Source of the DNA: an uncultured archaeon
Lineage (GTDB): Archaea; EX4484-52; LFW-46
Assembly (NCBI GenBank): GCA_902384675.1
Contig: CABMCT010000065.1
Span: 1-41,042, forward strand
Direction: 5' to 3'
Length of the DNA: 41,042 bases
Shown: positions 1 to 8,261 of the stretch, one piece after another
How the letters are laid out: each line of letters starts with the position of its first letter
How positions within the stretch are numbered: position 1 is the first letter of the stretch
Made by a program: the position numbers and the translations under genes
Notes under the pieces: model-generated
What the model was told of the DNA's origin: nothing
Database searches by the model: none
Seen by the model: the letters and a program-made list of their open reading frames with translations, nothing else

Positions 1-433
1 CGTCGGGAGCCGGAATGTCAATATCCTGCCCGATAAACTTATGCACTCCGCGAATATATCCCCTGCTTAATCTCTGGAGCTCAGGATGTGAGAGCTTTTT
101 GGGGTCAACAACAATGCCGCCTTTTGCACCGCCATAAGGGATGTTTGCAACAGCGCACTTGAATGCCATCCAGAAAGCAAGCGCCGTGACCTCATCAAGC
201 GAGACATTCGGATGGTACCTAATCCCGCCTTTGTAAGGCCCGCGCGCGTCATTGTAATGCACGCGGTAACCATGGAACACTTCAAGCTTTCCTGAATCCA
301 TGCGCACAGGAATCGAAAATGAAAGGATTTCCTTTGGCGCGGAGAGAATTGCACGCGCATCATCAGTCATTTTGACATAGTTCATTGCTTTTTGGAGTCT
401 CAGAAATGCTTTTTCAAAAATCTGGTTTGACAT
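1..433 (-). CDS. gdhA: Glutamate dehydrogenase, N-terminal part (cut by window edge)
   Basis: Glu/Leu/Phe/Val-type dehydrogenase, which interconverts glutamate with 2-oxoglutarate and ammonia in the cytosol. The visible 144 residues carry the family's N-terminal landmarks: an [21 protein letters not shown] stretch, then the glycine-rich KGGIVVDP segment containing the substrate-binding lysine region. The C-terminal NAD(P)-binding domain lies outside the window. The ATG at 433 is preceded by AGTGACTCCT, a plausible GTGA-type ribosome site, and by an AT-rich TATA-like run near 460-470. It is transcribed away from ppsA, in the same direction, with a 158-nt gap. The assignment to the family is secure; cofactor preference cannot be told. 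Confidence 0.93.
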   Translation of the reverse strand, partial: MSNQIFEKAFLRLQKAMNYVKMTDDARAILSAPKEILSFSIPVRMDSGKLEVFHGYRVHYNDARGPYKGGIRYHPNVSLDEVTALAFWMAFKCAVANIPYGGAKGGIVVDPKKLSHPELQRLSRGYIRGVHKFIGQDIDIPAPD

Positions 434-591
434 AGGAGTCACTTGAAATATTTTAATAAATGATTATTTAAGTTTTGACAGAAAACTATGGCTTGTAGTA
501 ATTGAGCTAGCTAAGGCAAATTATCGCATTCAGAGGATATTGAAAGGCTCATTAGTGAATTTCTGCAGGCAGGGGCTCTGCGTGAGCTTCT

Positions 592-2976
592 TCATTTCTT
601 CCCTTGCATCTTAGAAAGCATCACCCTCGTCTTTATCACGCTGTCAGGATTCAGTGAAATCGAGTCAATGCCCTCATCAATCAGGAACTGTGCAAAATCC
701 GGGAAATCGCTTGGAGCCTGGCCGCAGATGCCGATTTTGCGCTTGTATTTCTTCGCTGCATGGATTACAGAGGAGATAAGCCGCTTTACTGCCTCGTTTT
801 TCTCGTTCGCAATATGCGTCACAATTCCGGAATCCCGGTCTATTCCAAGAGTCAACTGCGTCAGGTCATTGCTTCCGATAGAGAATCCGTCAAATATTTC
901 GGAGAATTTGTCTGCCAGAATCACGTTGGACGGTATTTCGCACATGACATAGACTTCAAGGCCGTTCTGGTGCTGGACAAGCCCGTTCTTCTTCATCTCT
1001 GCAATTACCTTCTGGCCTTCTTCGGGAGTCCTGCAGAAAGGAATCATCACCTTGATATTGTTCAGGCCAAACTCCTCGCGCGCTTTTTTGAGCGCCTCGC
1101 ATTCAAGGGCAAATCCTGCCTTGTATTTATCATCATAGTACCTCGATGCCCCGCGCCAGCCAATCATCGGGTTCTCCTCCTTCGGCTCATAAGCAGTGCC
1201 GCCGATGAGGTTCGCATACTCGTTTGTCTTAAAGTCCGACAGCCTGACAATGACATCCTTTGGGTAAAACGCCGCTGCAATCATGCCTACGCCTTCTGCA
1301 AGCTTGTCGACAAAGAACTGCGACTTATCAGTGTATCCGCCGGTGTATTTGTCAATCTCCTTTTTGAGCTTTGCATCAAGTGACTTGTAATTCAGAAGCG
1401 CCAGCGGGTGAACCTTTATGTAGGAATTTATTATGAACTCCTCGCGCGCAAGCCCCACCCCGTCATTCGGGATAAACGACTCGTCAAACGCCTGCTCGGG
1501 GTTGCCCACATTCATCATAAGCTTTGTTTTCGGTGCAGGAAGATTGCTCAAATCCGTCTTTTTGACATTGAATTTCAGGCTGCCTGAATAGACTTTGCCT
1601 TCCTCGCCTTCTGCGCAGGAAACTGTTATTGTCTCGCCTGTCTTAAGCACCTTTGTCCCGTTTCCCGTGCCGACAACGCATGGAATTCCGAGTTCGCGCG
1701 AAATTATTGCGGCATGACAGGTACGGCCGCCTTTTTCCGTGACTATTGCAGAGGACAGCCTCATTATCGGCTCCCAGTCGGGGTCTGTCATTTCTGTTAC
1801 AAGCACGTCGCCTTTCCTGAACATGTTTATGTTCTTGACGTCCCTGATTATGTTTGCCCGCCCGGCACCGATTTTCTCCCCGACGCTCAATCCTTTTACA
1901 ATAACCTTTCCTTTTTCAAGAAGCGTGTACTGCTCAAGAACCGAGACATCTTTTCTTGACTGCACTGTTTCGGGCCTTGCCTGGACAATGAAAAGCTTTC
2001 CCATCCTGCCGTCCTTTGCCCACTCGATGTCCATGGGCTTTTTGTAATGCTCCTCGATTATACAGCCCCATTTTGCAAGATTCAGGACTTCTGCATCAGT
2101 CAGGCAGAATTTTGCCGCATCGCTTGCGGATGTTTTTATGTTCTTTGTCGGGGTGGATTTATCATCCGAATAAATCATGCGCACGTCCTTGCTTCCAAGC
2201 TCTCTTGAAATTATGGGCTTTTTGCCAAGCTTTAGCGTGGGCTTAAAGACAAAGAACTGGTCAGGGTCTACTCTTCCCTGCACTATGTTTTCCCCGAGGC
2301 CGTACGAGCCGTTAATCAGCACAACATCCCTGAATCCGCTTTCTGTATCGATTGTAAACATTACGCCGGAGCAGGCCATATCGCTTCGCACCATTTTCTG
2401 CACGCCAATCGAAAGATAAACCGAGAACTGGCCAAAGCCTTTTGTGTGGCGATATGATATGGCGCGGTCTGTGAAAAGTGATGAGAAGCATTTTTTGGAA
2501 GCCTCAAGAAGCGCGTCTACCCCGCGGATATTCAAATAAGTTTCCTGCTGGCCTGCAAAGCTTGCATCAGGCAAGTCTTCTGCTGTTGCCGACGAACGCA
2601 CTGCCACGTCGCAGTTTGGCCCGTATTCCTTGCAGAGCTTCTGGTAAGACGCAACAATTTCTTTTTTGAGCTCTTCGGGAAATTCTGCGGAAAGCAGTGT
2701 CTCGCGGATTTTTCTGCCGCGCTCCTGCAAATTCTTCAGGTTGGTGACATCAAGGTCAGAAAGTATCTCGCGCATTTTCTTCTCGATGCCGCTTTCTTTT
2801 AAGAATAAACGGTATGCATGGGCAGTTACTGCAAAGCCGTTAGGTATGTTTACGCCCTTCTTTGTCAGGTTCGAATACATCTCGCCCAAAGACGCGTTTT
2901 TCCCGCCGACAGTGCCGACATCAGTATATCTTATATCGCTGAACCAGAGAACAAGACTCTTTGTTTTATCTACCAT
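592..2976 (-). CDS. ppsA: Phosphoenolpyruvate synthase (pyruvate, water dikinase)
   Basis: Converts pyruvate and ATP to PEP, AMP and phosphate, the entry step of gluconeogenesis. With the ATG at 2976 the protein has 794 residues, normal for the family. The N-terminal ATP-grasp region begins with TDVGTVGGKNASLGEM; the phosphohistidine domain has TCHAAI with His421; the C-terminal PEP/pyruvate barrel has MCEIPSN, GSNDLTQLTLG and the catalytic Cys751 in GICGQAPSD. The reading frame stays open upstream to 3036, but those extra 20 residues are unlike the family, and 2976 follows a TATA-like CTATATATAC at a leaderless or short-leader distance. It is divergent from the RidA-like gene, 63 nt away, so the two share a promoter region. 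Confidence 0.96.
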   Translation of the reverse strand: MVDKTKSLVLWFSDIRYTDVGTVGGKNASLGEMYSNLTKKGVNIPNGFAVTAHAYRLFLKESGIEKKMREILSDLDVTNLKNLQERGRKIRETLLSAEFPEELKKEIVASYQKLCKEYGPNCDVAVRSSATAEDLPDASFAGQQETYLNIRGVDALLEASKKCFSSLFTDRAISYRHTKGFGQFSVYLSIGVQKMVRSDMACSGVMFTIDTESGFRDVVLINGSYGLGENIVQGRVDPDQFFVFKPTLKLGKKPIISRELGSKDVRMIYSDDKSTPTKNIKTSASDAAKFCLTDAEVLNLAKWGCIIEEHYKKPMDIEWAKDGRMGKLFIVQARPETVQSRKDVSVLEQYTLLEKGKVIVKGLSVGEKIGAGRANIIRDVKNINMFRKGDVLVTEMTDPDWEPIMRLSSAIVTEKGGRTCHAAIISRELGIPCVVGTGNGTKVLKTGETITVSCAEGEEGKVYSGSLKFNVKKTDLSNLPAPKTKLMMNVGNPEQAFDESFIPNDGVGLAREEFIINSYIKVHPLALLNYKSLDAKLKKEIDKYTGGYTDKSQFFVDKLAEGVGMIAAAFYPKDVIVRLSDFKTNEYANLIGGTAYEPKEENPMIGWRGASRYYDDKYKAGFALECEALKKAREEFGLNNIKVMIPFCRTPEEGQKVIAEMKKNGLVQHQNGLEVYVMCEIPSNVILADKFSEIFDGFSIGSNDLTQLTLGIDRDSGIVTHIANEKNEAVKRLISSVIHAAKKYKRKIGICGQAPSDFPDFAQFLIDEGIDSISLNPDSVIKTRVMLSKMQGKK

Positions 2977-3039
2977 ATCATTTATTTGGAGGAGAATGTA
3001 TATATAGAGATTTAACAGAAAATATAAACGAGGCATTGA

Positions 3040-3425
3040 ATGAAAAAAGAAATCGTCAATATTAATGGAATTGCGCCTCCCCGGGCCCGTTCAATCATGT
3101 TGTAAGGGCAGGAAATTTTCTATTTATTACAAGCCAGCTGTCAGCAGACCTTAAAACTAATAAAATTATTCCCGGCAATATCTCGGAACAGACAAGGAAA
3201 GCCATGGACAACATAAAATTATTGATAGAAGCCGCCGGAAGGAAAATGGATGACATTGTAAAGGTCATTATTTATATGAGAGATGTAAAGCAGTTTGATA
3301 AGATGAACGAAGTTTACCGAGGGTATTTCAAAGGCGGGCAGGAACCGGCAAGGGTTACTGTACAAGCATTATCTCCCATAAAATCTGTTGACATAGAAAT
3401 CGAAGCTATTGCCATTGTGAACTGA
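3040..3425 (+). pseudogene. RidA/YjgF-family protein with a single-base frameshift near the N-terminus
   Basis: RidA proteins hydrolyse reactive enamine/imine intermediates. Two frames together give a full RidA. From the ATG at 3040, frame 1 reads MKKEIVNINGIAPPR; a second frame resumes at about 3084 with GPFNHVVRAGNFLFITSQ and runs to the end, including PARVTVQ and EIEAIA, where the family's substrate-binding Arg lies. The break falls in CCCCGGGCCC, and one extra G would restore one frame. Either the gene is broken or the assembly lost a base from a short G run. The longest intact ATG frame starts at 3204 and would lack about a third of the protein. Divergent neighbour of ppsA. Confidence 0.75.
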
Positions 3426-3467
3426 CTTATTTAACGCTTATTAACTTCCCCAAATATAATATCTGAT

Positions 3468-4220
3468 ATGGTTGTTTCTGATAATCCCGCTACAAGGATA
3501 CGGCTTGAGATATCCCATAATGCTGAAGACAAAAAAATTTCTGTTGGCGGCACCTGCGCGGTTGCGAATGTCTTTGACATGGCCGGAAATCTTGCAATAA
3601 AGCCGTGCGAGCTGGCAGAAAAAGCCCACCCCTCGGATGTATGGTTCAGGCTGGATGTTACGCAGAATAATTTCAGGGAAGGGCTAAAGGAGATGGCAAA
3701 ACTTTCGCACATGGGATTTTCTAATTTTAGCATAATGCTTTCCGGCTTAAAGGAAGCGGATGAAATACGGCGCGCAAGATTTGTTGCCGCAGAATGCGGG
3801 GTTCTGTTTGGCGTCGAGATACCGTTCGGCGTCTCTATAGATTCTCCAGGAATGGCGCTTTCCTACGACGAAATTTCAAGAGCGGGGGCAACATTTGCAG
3901 TAATGGACATTGACTCGCTTTCAAAGAAAATCATGTGCCATGAAAAGATTCAACATGAAATTCCTGAACCGGTTTCCAAGATAATCGAAAGCTCGATAAC
4001 ACGATTCAAGCAGAAAGGAATTCATGTTGCTGCGCGAGGGAATATGCTTGAAAGCACGGATGTCTTAAAAGAGCTGATGGCGTCAGGTATTGACTCGATT
4101 CTTGCGCATCCCGCAAACTTTGAAAAAATAAAACTCAAGGCACTGTATGCCGAAAAGCACCAGGAACTTGATTTCATGAAATCAAAAATGAGGATGCATT
4201 TGAGGCCGAGAAGCCGGTAA
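3468..4220 (+). CDS. Uncharacterised protein resembling a degenerate PEP-utilising (PpsA C-terminal) barrel
   Basis: 250 residues; function unknown. The order of segments recalls the C-terminal barrel of PEP synthase: FGVEIPFGVS at about 120 matches the CEIPSN strand, FAVMDIDSL the SIGSNDL strand, and a final GIHVAARGNMLES...GIDSILAHP the GICGQAPSD...GIDSISLNP part of the ppsA product in this window. The key residues differ: the catalytic Cys and the Asn-Asp of the SNDLTQ motif are absent, so it is not expected to be a PEP synthase. A TATA-like AAATATAAT lies about 20 nt before the ATG, suggesting a leaderless message. The family link is inference; a pyruvate-kinase-like or other TIM barrel remains possible. 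Confidence 0.6.
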   Translation: MVVSDNPATRIRLEISHNAEDKKISVGGTCAVANVFDMAGNLAIKPCELAEKAHPSDVWFRLDVTQNNFREGLKEMAKLSHMGFSNFSIMLSGLKEADEIRRARFVAAECGVLFGVEIPFGVSIDSPGMALSYDEISRAGATFAVMDIDSLSKKIMCHEKIQHEIPEPVSKIIESSITRFKQKGIHVAARGNMLESTDVLKELMASGIDSILAHPANFEKIKLKALYAEKHQELDFMKSKMRMHLRPRSR

Positions 4221-4253
4221 AATCGTTATGAGCGCAAAGACTCGCCGGGGTTA

Positions 4254-4283
4254 AGTATTTAAATACTAGTGTGTATATAATAG
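4254..4283 (+). promoter_or_regulatory. TBP gene promoter with 14-bp palindrome
   Basis: AGTATTTAAATACT at 4254-4267 is a perfect palindrome, followed by TATATAA at 4274-4280. A TATA element there places transcription start near 4304, leaving a leader of about 80 nt before the TBP start at 4386. The palindrome contains a second AT-rich core and could be an operator or an alternative TATA site. Confidence 0.55.
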
Positions 4284-4290
4284 AGTATTA

Positions 4291-4376
4291 CTTCCAACCG
4301 CCGAAGGCGTTGTTGGGATGCTTGAAAATCTGTGCAATATGCATAAAGATTTTCATGATTTTAGGAATATTTCTAA
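4291..4376 (+). repeat. Composite hairpin repeat R0, in the TBP leader
   Basis: Shows the GCTT-[stem]-ATGATTT module: GAAAATC (4324-4330) and GATTTTC (4348-4354) enclose a 17-nt loop and are flanked by GCTT and ATGATTT, as in the other copies. It is followed by the near-palindrome TTAGGAATATTTCTAA at 4361-4376, and preceded by an imperfect CCAACC/TTGGG hairpin at 4294-4317. The copy ends 9 nt before the TBP start codon, so it would be in the mRNA leader. No tRNA adjoins this copy. Confidence 0.6.
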
Positions 4377-4385
4377 GGGATTTGA

Positions 4386-4928
4386 ATGGGGGGTAATACA
4401 GTTATAAGAAATGTTGTTGCTTCTTGCACAGCCGACTCAAAAATCCCGTTATCCCGCCTTGCCATAGGGCTTGAGGGAACGGAGTATGAACCGGAACAGT
4501 TTCCGGGACTTGTTCTGCGCCTGACTGATCCAAAAGCTGCGGCATTAATTTTCAATTCGGGAAAAATTGTTTGCACAGGAACAAAATCTCCAGAGGATGC
4601 AAAATGTGCAATCGACAAGCTTGTGCAAACGATACAGACACTTGGCGTCAGCATCGGCGAAATAAAAGACATAACAATACAAAACATTGTCGTGTCTGCA
4701 AACATGGAAGCAAAACTGAATCTGAATAAAATCTCCGTGGAACTCGAGGGCACTGAATATGACCCTGAGCAATTCCCGGGATTGATTTATCGCCTTGATG
4801 ACCCGCAGGTCGTATTTCTTTTATTCACTTCCGGCAAAGTGATTTGCACAGGAGGAAAAAGCCAGAAAGAGCTGAACAAAAGCATCGAGAGGCTGCGCGA
4901 GAATCTGGCAGGGATTGGGGCGCTTTAG
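4386..4928 (+). CDS. tbp: TATA-box-binding protein (TBP)
   Basis: General transcription factor that binds the archaeal TATA box and recruits TFB and RNA polymerase. The 180 residues form the two diagnostic direct repeats, about 5-90 and 95-178. Each has the core LEGTEYxPEQFPGL (EGTEYEPEQFPGL and EGTEYDPEQFPGL) and the SGKIVCTG / SGKVICTG strand. The start at 4386 gives the usual short N-terminus. The leader carries hairpin repeat R0 and the promoter has a 14-bp palindrome, so autoregulation is conceivable but not shown. Confidence 0.97.
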   Translation: MGGNTVIRNVVASCTADSKIPLSRLAIGLEGTEYEPEQFPGLVLRLTDPKAAALIFNSGKIVCTGTKSPEDAKCAIDKLVQTIQTLGVSIGEIKDITIQNIVVSANMEAKLNLNKISVELEGTEYDPEQFPGLIYRLDDPQVVFLLFTSGKVICTGGKSQKELNKSIERLRENLAGIGAL

Positions 4929-4979
4929 CAGATTCCGGGTTAAGGCGGATATATAAGTATTGTATGGTTATTCTATCAT

Positions 4980-5522
4980 ATGAGCTATCTCGTAATACTC
5001 CGAGGGCCTGCGGGAGTCGGCAAAACAACTGTTGGAGAAAAATTAGCCGAAGTTCTAAATGGAGAGTGCATACACATAGATAAAATACTGGATGATAACG
5101 GACTGGGATACATTTCCGGGGAAAAATGGGTTCCTGAAATAAATTTCTTAAAAGTTAACGAAATTTTAGAGCCGCATATCAATGAGCAACTGAATAAAGG
5201 AATGGTTGTCGTAGTTGAAGGAAATTTTTACCATAAATCGCAGATAGAAGATATTCTGAGGAAAGTTCGCCACAAATATTACTCATTCACGCTTAAAGCA
5301 GGTTTAGAGACCTGTATAAATCGCGATAAAAACAGAAGCGGCATCGGCAAAGAGAGAGTTAAGGCTGTATTCAAGCTGGTCTCTACGTTTGATTATGGCA
5401 TTGTAATTGATACTGAGGATAAAATGCCAGAACATGTCGTCAAAGAAATTATTTCTCATTTGCCTAATTCTAATACCAAGAAAACATTTGAAGAAATTAG
5501 ATTGACGAAAATTCAGAAATAA
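4980..5522 (+). CDS. P-loop kinase-like NTPase (AAA_33/shikimate-kinase-like fold)
   Basis: 180 residues. Opens with LVILRGPAGVGKTTVGEKLA, a Walker A at residues 9-17 typical of small-molecule or nucleoside kinases. VVVVEGNFYHK may be the Walker B-like strand. INRDKNRSGIGKERV resembles the arginine-bearing lid of this class. Substrate unknown. A TATA element GATATATAAG at about 4947-4956 lies about 25-30 nt before the ATG, consistent with a leaderless transcript separate from TBP. A hairpin with 10-bp arms GAAACTTCTG/CAGAAGTTTC (5585-5614), about 60 nt past the stop, may end the transcript. Confidence 0.75.
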   Translation: MSYLVILRGPAGVGKTTVGEKLAEVLNGECIHIDKILDDNGLGYISGEKWVPEINFLKVNEILEPHINEQLNKGMVVVVEGNFYHKSQIEDILRKVRHKYYSFTLKAGLETCINRDKNRSGIGKERVKAVFKLVSTFDYGIVIDTEDKMPEHVVKEIISHLPNSNTKKTFEEIRLTKIQK

Positions 5523-5584
5523 AAAGTAAAAAATCATCTCGCAACGCTTGAAGCTTTTTCCAAGCAAAATTTGAAAAACAATGC

Positions 5585-5614
5585 GAAACTTCTGCCAAAA
5601 AAGACAGAAGTTTC
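5585..5614. repeat. Perfect 10-bp inverted repeat after the kinase gene
   Basis: GAAACTTCTG (5585-5594) and CAGAAGTTTC (5605-5614) with a 10-nt A-rich loop. A further nested pair GCTTG/CAAGC within TCGCA/TGCGA lies at about 5539-5585. It stands between the convergent kinase and Lys/Arg-rich peptide genes and may be a bidirectional terminator. Confidence 0.55.
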
Positions 5615-5653
5615 TAAAATAGTTTAATAAGAAAATAATTTTATCATTCAGAA

Positions 5654-5725
5654 TTATCTCTTTTTCTTTCTCTTTACTGTCCTTTTAGTTGTTCTTTTTG
5701 CTTTTGCTTTTTTCTTTGCCGCCAT
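5654..5725 (-). CDS. 23-residue Lys/Arg/Ala-rich basic peptide
   Basis: Fourteen of 23 residues are Lys or Arg (begins MAAKKKAKAKRTTK, ends KRKKKR). The start is well supported: GGGGTGAT stands 3 nt before the ATG, an unusually strong archaeal Shine-Dalgarno, so this is unlikely to be a chance frame. It resembles lysine-rich histone-H1-tail or nucleoid-type peptides, and in size the ribosomal protein eL41, though the eL41 pattern with Trp/Met/Gln is not seen. A binding role with nucleic acid is inference. The leader from the promoter near 5882 is about 130 nt and contains two strong hairpins. Confidence 0.65.
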   Translation of the reverse strand: MAAKKKAKAKRTTKRTVKRKKKR

Positions 5726-5763
5726 TTTATCACCCCTTGATTCTTTATCTCCCTTGAGAACAT

Positions 5764-5846
5764 ATAGTGAATCGCTTAAAAGACATTGGATTCACTATCT
5801 ATCCAATCTCGAATACAATGCTGTTCAAAAGATGTGAGATTGGATA
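5764..5846 (-). promoter_or_regulatory. Structured leader of the basic-peptide gene: two long hairpins
   Basis: Hairpin one: ATAGTGAATC (5764-5773) pairs with GATTCACTAT (5789-5798). Hairpin two: TATCCAATCTC (5800-5810) pairs with GAGATTGGATA (5836-5846). Both stems are perfect. A TATA-like run ACTATATATACT lies just upstream on the minus strand (about 5881-5893), so both hairpins would be in the leader RNA before the GGGGTGAT ribosome site. A cis-regulatory role is inferred. Confidence 0.55.
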
Positions 5847-5968
5847 TAGATTTAGAATCAGTAACTACTTGCACACGCGTAGTATATATAGTTTCTTAAA
5901 AAAATTTCTGGAACATTTTGGAAGTTTGACGATTTTTTGGCAGAAAATATTTCGTTTGATGTAAAAAA

Positions 5969-7798
5969 TTATTTCCCCAAAACTTTTTTCACTGCTTCCG
6001 CAATTTCTTTCCCGCTCGCCTTTCCTTTTAATTCTTTCATCGCCTCGCCGATAATTACGTTGATTTTATCGGTTTTCTCGCGCGCAATTACTGCTTTTAC
6101 AACATCTTCGATTTCTTTTCCTGAAATTTTCGGCGCGGCGGCAATTATTTCGGAAACTGATTTTCCTGTGCGGTAATTCTGGAGAATTATGTGCGGAATT
6201 TTGTCCTTCTGGATTCTTCCTTTTTGGAGCAATGCAAAAATCTCCATGAAAACATTTTCGTTTATCTTGTCGGCATCGATATTTTCGCGTACTTTAAGGT
6301 TCGGAAGCGTGTTTGTGAAAAAAGCCGCAACGTCTCTTTTGTCTACATTATATTTTCCGGAAATTTCCTCGAAAATATCCAGATAATCAGAAGCCATTAT
6401 CTGGCTCGCCAATTCTTTTCCGATTTCTTTTTCAAGGCGAGCCAACTTTTTATCCAGTGTTTCCGGAAGATTTATTTTTTGAATTATTGCGCGCGGAATT
6501 TCAACCGGCGCAACGTCAGTTTCAGGATACATTCTTGCAGCACCCGGGAGCGGTCGCATGAATTCGGAATCGCCGTTTTGCAGTGCACGCCTGGTTTCTT
6601 TCGGAATTCCATCAAGAAGAGCGTTCACACGGTTAATAACCGCATTCAATGCATTTTCTGCCATGTTTTTATCAGCCGCAACAATTGCAACCAAATCCGC
6701 ATCTTTTGCGCCAAGAATTTTTCTTAATTCATCAAATTCTTTTTCAATCCCGTACTTTGCCAAATCCTCATCAGAATGAATTATGCCCTTGACTTTTACC
6801 TTTGCGCGCGCATATCCTGCAATTTCGTTTCCAAGAGTCCTGAAATCATTAAGCTTTTCCTTAAACAGCCCTGAAACTTTTTCTATTTTTGCTGCATAAA
6901 TTTCCTTGCCGCGCAAAATATTGGATGCGGTATTTTTGAAAACAGAAGTTGCATCAATAATTTTTATTTCCTCCCTCTTAAAGCCCCTGTTTTCAAGTTC
7001 TTTCTTTATTTTAAGCAATCCTAACTGCCGCAAAACTTCCTGGCGCACAAGCTCCGGAATCATTTTCAGGTCCTGCGCCCCTTTTATTTCTGTGCGGGCG
7101 CCGTCTTTTATCGAAACATTTACATCCTGCCGGATTGTGCCTATGCCGCGCATAACTTTTCCTGTGCTTTTAAGGAGCATCCCGATTTTTTCTGCTGTCT
7201 CTTTTGCATGTGCGGGGCTTTTTATGTCAGGGGCAGTTCCTATTTCAACCAAAGGAATGCCAAGCCGGTTCAGCCCAAAAACTGTTTCCCCATCGCGGGT
7301 TTCAAGTATCTGGCAGCTCTCTTCTTCAAGCGAGATATTAGTTATACCTATAAAGCCTTGCGAAGTCGAAAATTTCCCGTCAAGCCCTACAATCGCGGTT
7401 CTCTGGAATCCCGAAGTGTTTGAGCCGTCGATTACGGTTTTTCGCATGAAAAGAACTTCGTCGGGAATTTTTGCCGAAAACATCTTGGAGACAAGAAGCG
7501 AAATTCCAAGAGCATCGGAATTCGCGCTATGCGGCGGCTCCTCGTCCATCTCTACAAGGCAGGATGATTTCGGATAAATTTTGTAAACGAACTCCTTTCC
7601 CCTGCCCAACTCATGCAATGCTGCAGGGTCTATTTCTCCGAGCTCTCCTGCAACAGCACGGAGCTTGCGCTTTATCTCGGATTTTGGAGTTTCTTCTGTT
7701 TCAGTTTCGCAATTGCAGAAAAGCTTCTTTGTTTTCAGCCTGCGGTGTATTTCAAGGCCGCATTTGAAGCCGAGTGCAGGGTAGTCTAAATTATCCAT
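5969..7798 (-). CDS. gatE: Glutamyl-tRNA(Gln) amidotransferase subunit E
   Basis: With GatD it converts Glu-tRNA(Gln) to Gln-tRNA(Gln), the archaeal route to glutaminyl-tRNA. The 609 residues fit the family. The start of the kinase domain has LGFKCGLEIHRRLKTKKLFCNC with the metal-binding Cys pair; EMDEEPPHSAN and KMIPELVRQEVLRQ follow, then an inserted GAD-like domain in the middle, and a C-terminal YqeY-like helical tail ending AEAVKKVLGK. The ATG at 7798 is chosen because homology begins there; the frame is open to 7867. gatD lies about 7.4 kb away rather than adjacent. Confidence 0.96.
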   Translation of the reverse strand: MDNLDYPALGFKCGLEIHRRLKTKKLFCNCETETEETPKSEIKRKLRAVAGELGEIDPAALHELGRGKEFVYKIYPKSSCLVEMDEEPPHSANSDALGISLLVSKMFSAKIPDEVLFMRKTVIDGSNTSGFQRTAIVGLDGKFSTSQGFIGITNISLEEESCQILETRDGETVFGLNRLGIPLVEIGTAPDIKSPAHAKETAEKIGMLLKSTGKVMRGIGTIRQDVNVSIKDGARTEIKGAQDLKMIPELVRQEVLRQLGLLKIKKELENRGFKREEIKIIDATSVFKNTASNILRGKEIYAAKIEKVSGLFKEKLNDFRTLGNEIAGYARAKVKVKGIIHSDEDLAKYGIEKEFDELRKILGAKDADLVAIVAADKNMAENALNAVINRVNALLDGIPKETRRALQNGDSEFMRPLPGAARMYPETDVAPVEIPRAIIQKINLPETLDKKLARLEKEIGKELASQIMASDYLDIFEEISGKYNVDKRDVAAFFTNTLPNLKVRENIDADKINENVFMEIFALLQKGRIQKDKIPHIILQNYRTGKSVSEIIAAAPKISGKEIEDVVKAVIAREKTDKINVIIGEAMKELKGKASGKEIAEAVKKVLGK

Positions 7799-7867
7799 GC
7801 AGTATTCTTGGTGGGAAAAATGTATAAAGGAATGTGTGATTGTTCGCAAAGGGCTTGCCTGATTCAC

Positions 7868-8261
7868 GATAGTTTATCCGCTGTTTATCAGATAATTTGA
7901 GTCTTCCCTGCCAGAAATTTAAAAGTACATGAGGTGGTATTATGGATACAATATGTTTAAACTTTGTTTAAAAAGTACGTCGTACGACGGTGCTTTTTTA
8001 TCGCGCCGCAAAAGTTTATATATGGGTCAAAAGTACTGTTACTGTATCACCAAAACCACATGCAACCACGGATTCCTTGAAAGTACCTTATGACTTCTGA
8101 TGTCAGATGATGAAACTGAGGGTATTTTTCAAGGTTTCCGCCAATTGAAATTTAAGGGTTTGATATTTCTTTCTTTAGGGTCATGGAAATCCCTATGCAA
8201 TGCGGATTTTCACAACTGCATTCGATTCAAAGTGATGAAATGAGTTAAATAAAACGAGGCG
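7868..8261 (+). promoter_or_regulatory. 394-nt control region of the cell-surface operon
   Basis: Contains the perfect 12-bp palindrome CGTCGTACGACG (7978-7989) followed by T-rich TGCTTTTTTATC, then TTTATATAT at 8015-8023, a clear TATA box. Transcription from it would leave a leader of more than 200 nt. A GATGATGA...CTGA pair near 8105-8120 resembles C/D boxes but is too closely spaced for a C/D RNA. No convincing gene is seen. The palindrome with its T run could be a terminator for upstream transcription or an operator. Confidence 0.5.

Noticed and set aside
760-1383. 207-codon plus-strand frame
   Set aside because: It lies wholly antisense to conserved ppsA codons and has no promoter or family features.
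6906-7577. 223-codon plus-strand frame
   Set aside because: It is the antisense shadow of gatE.
8097-8135. Possible C/D box sRNA
   Set aside because: GATGATGA and CTGA are only a few bases apart, leaving no room for a guide.
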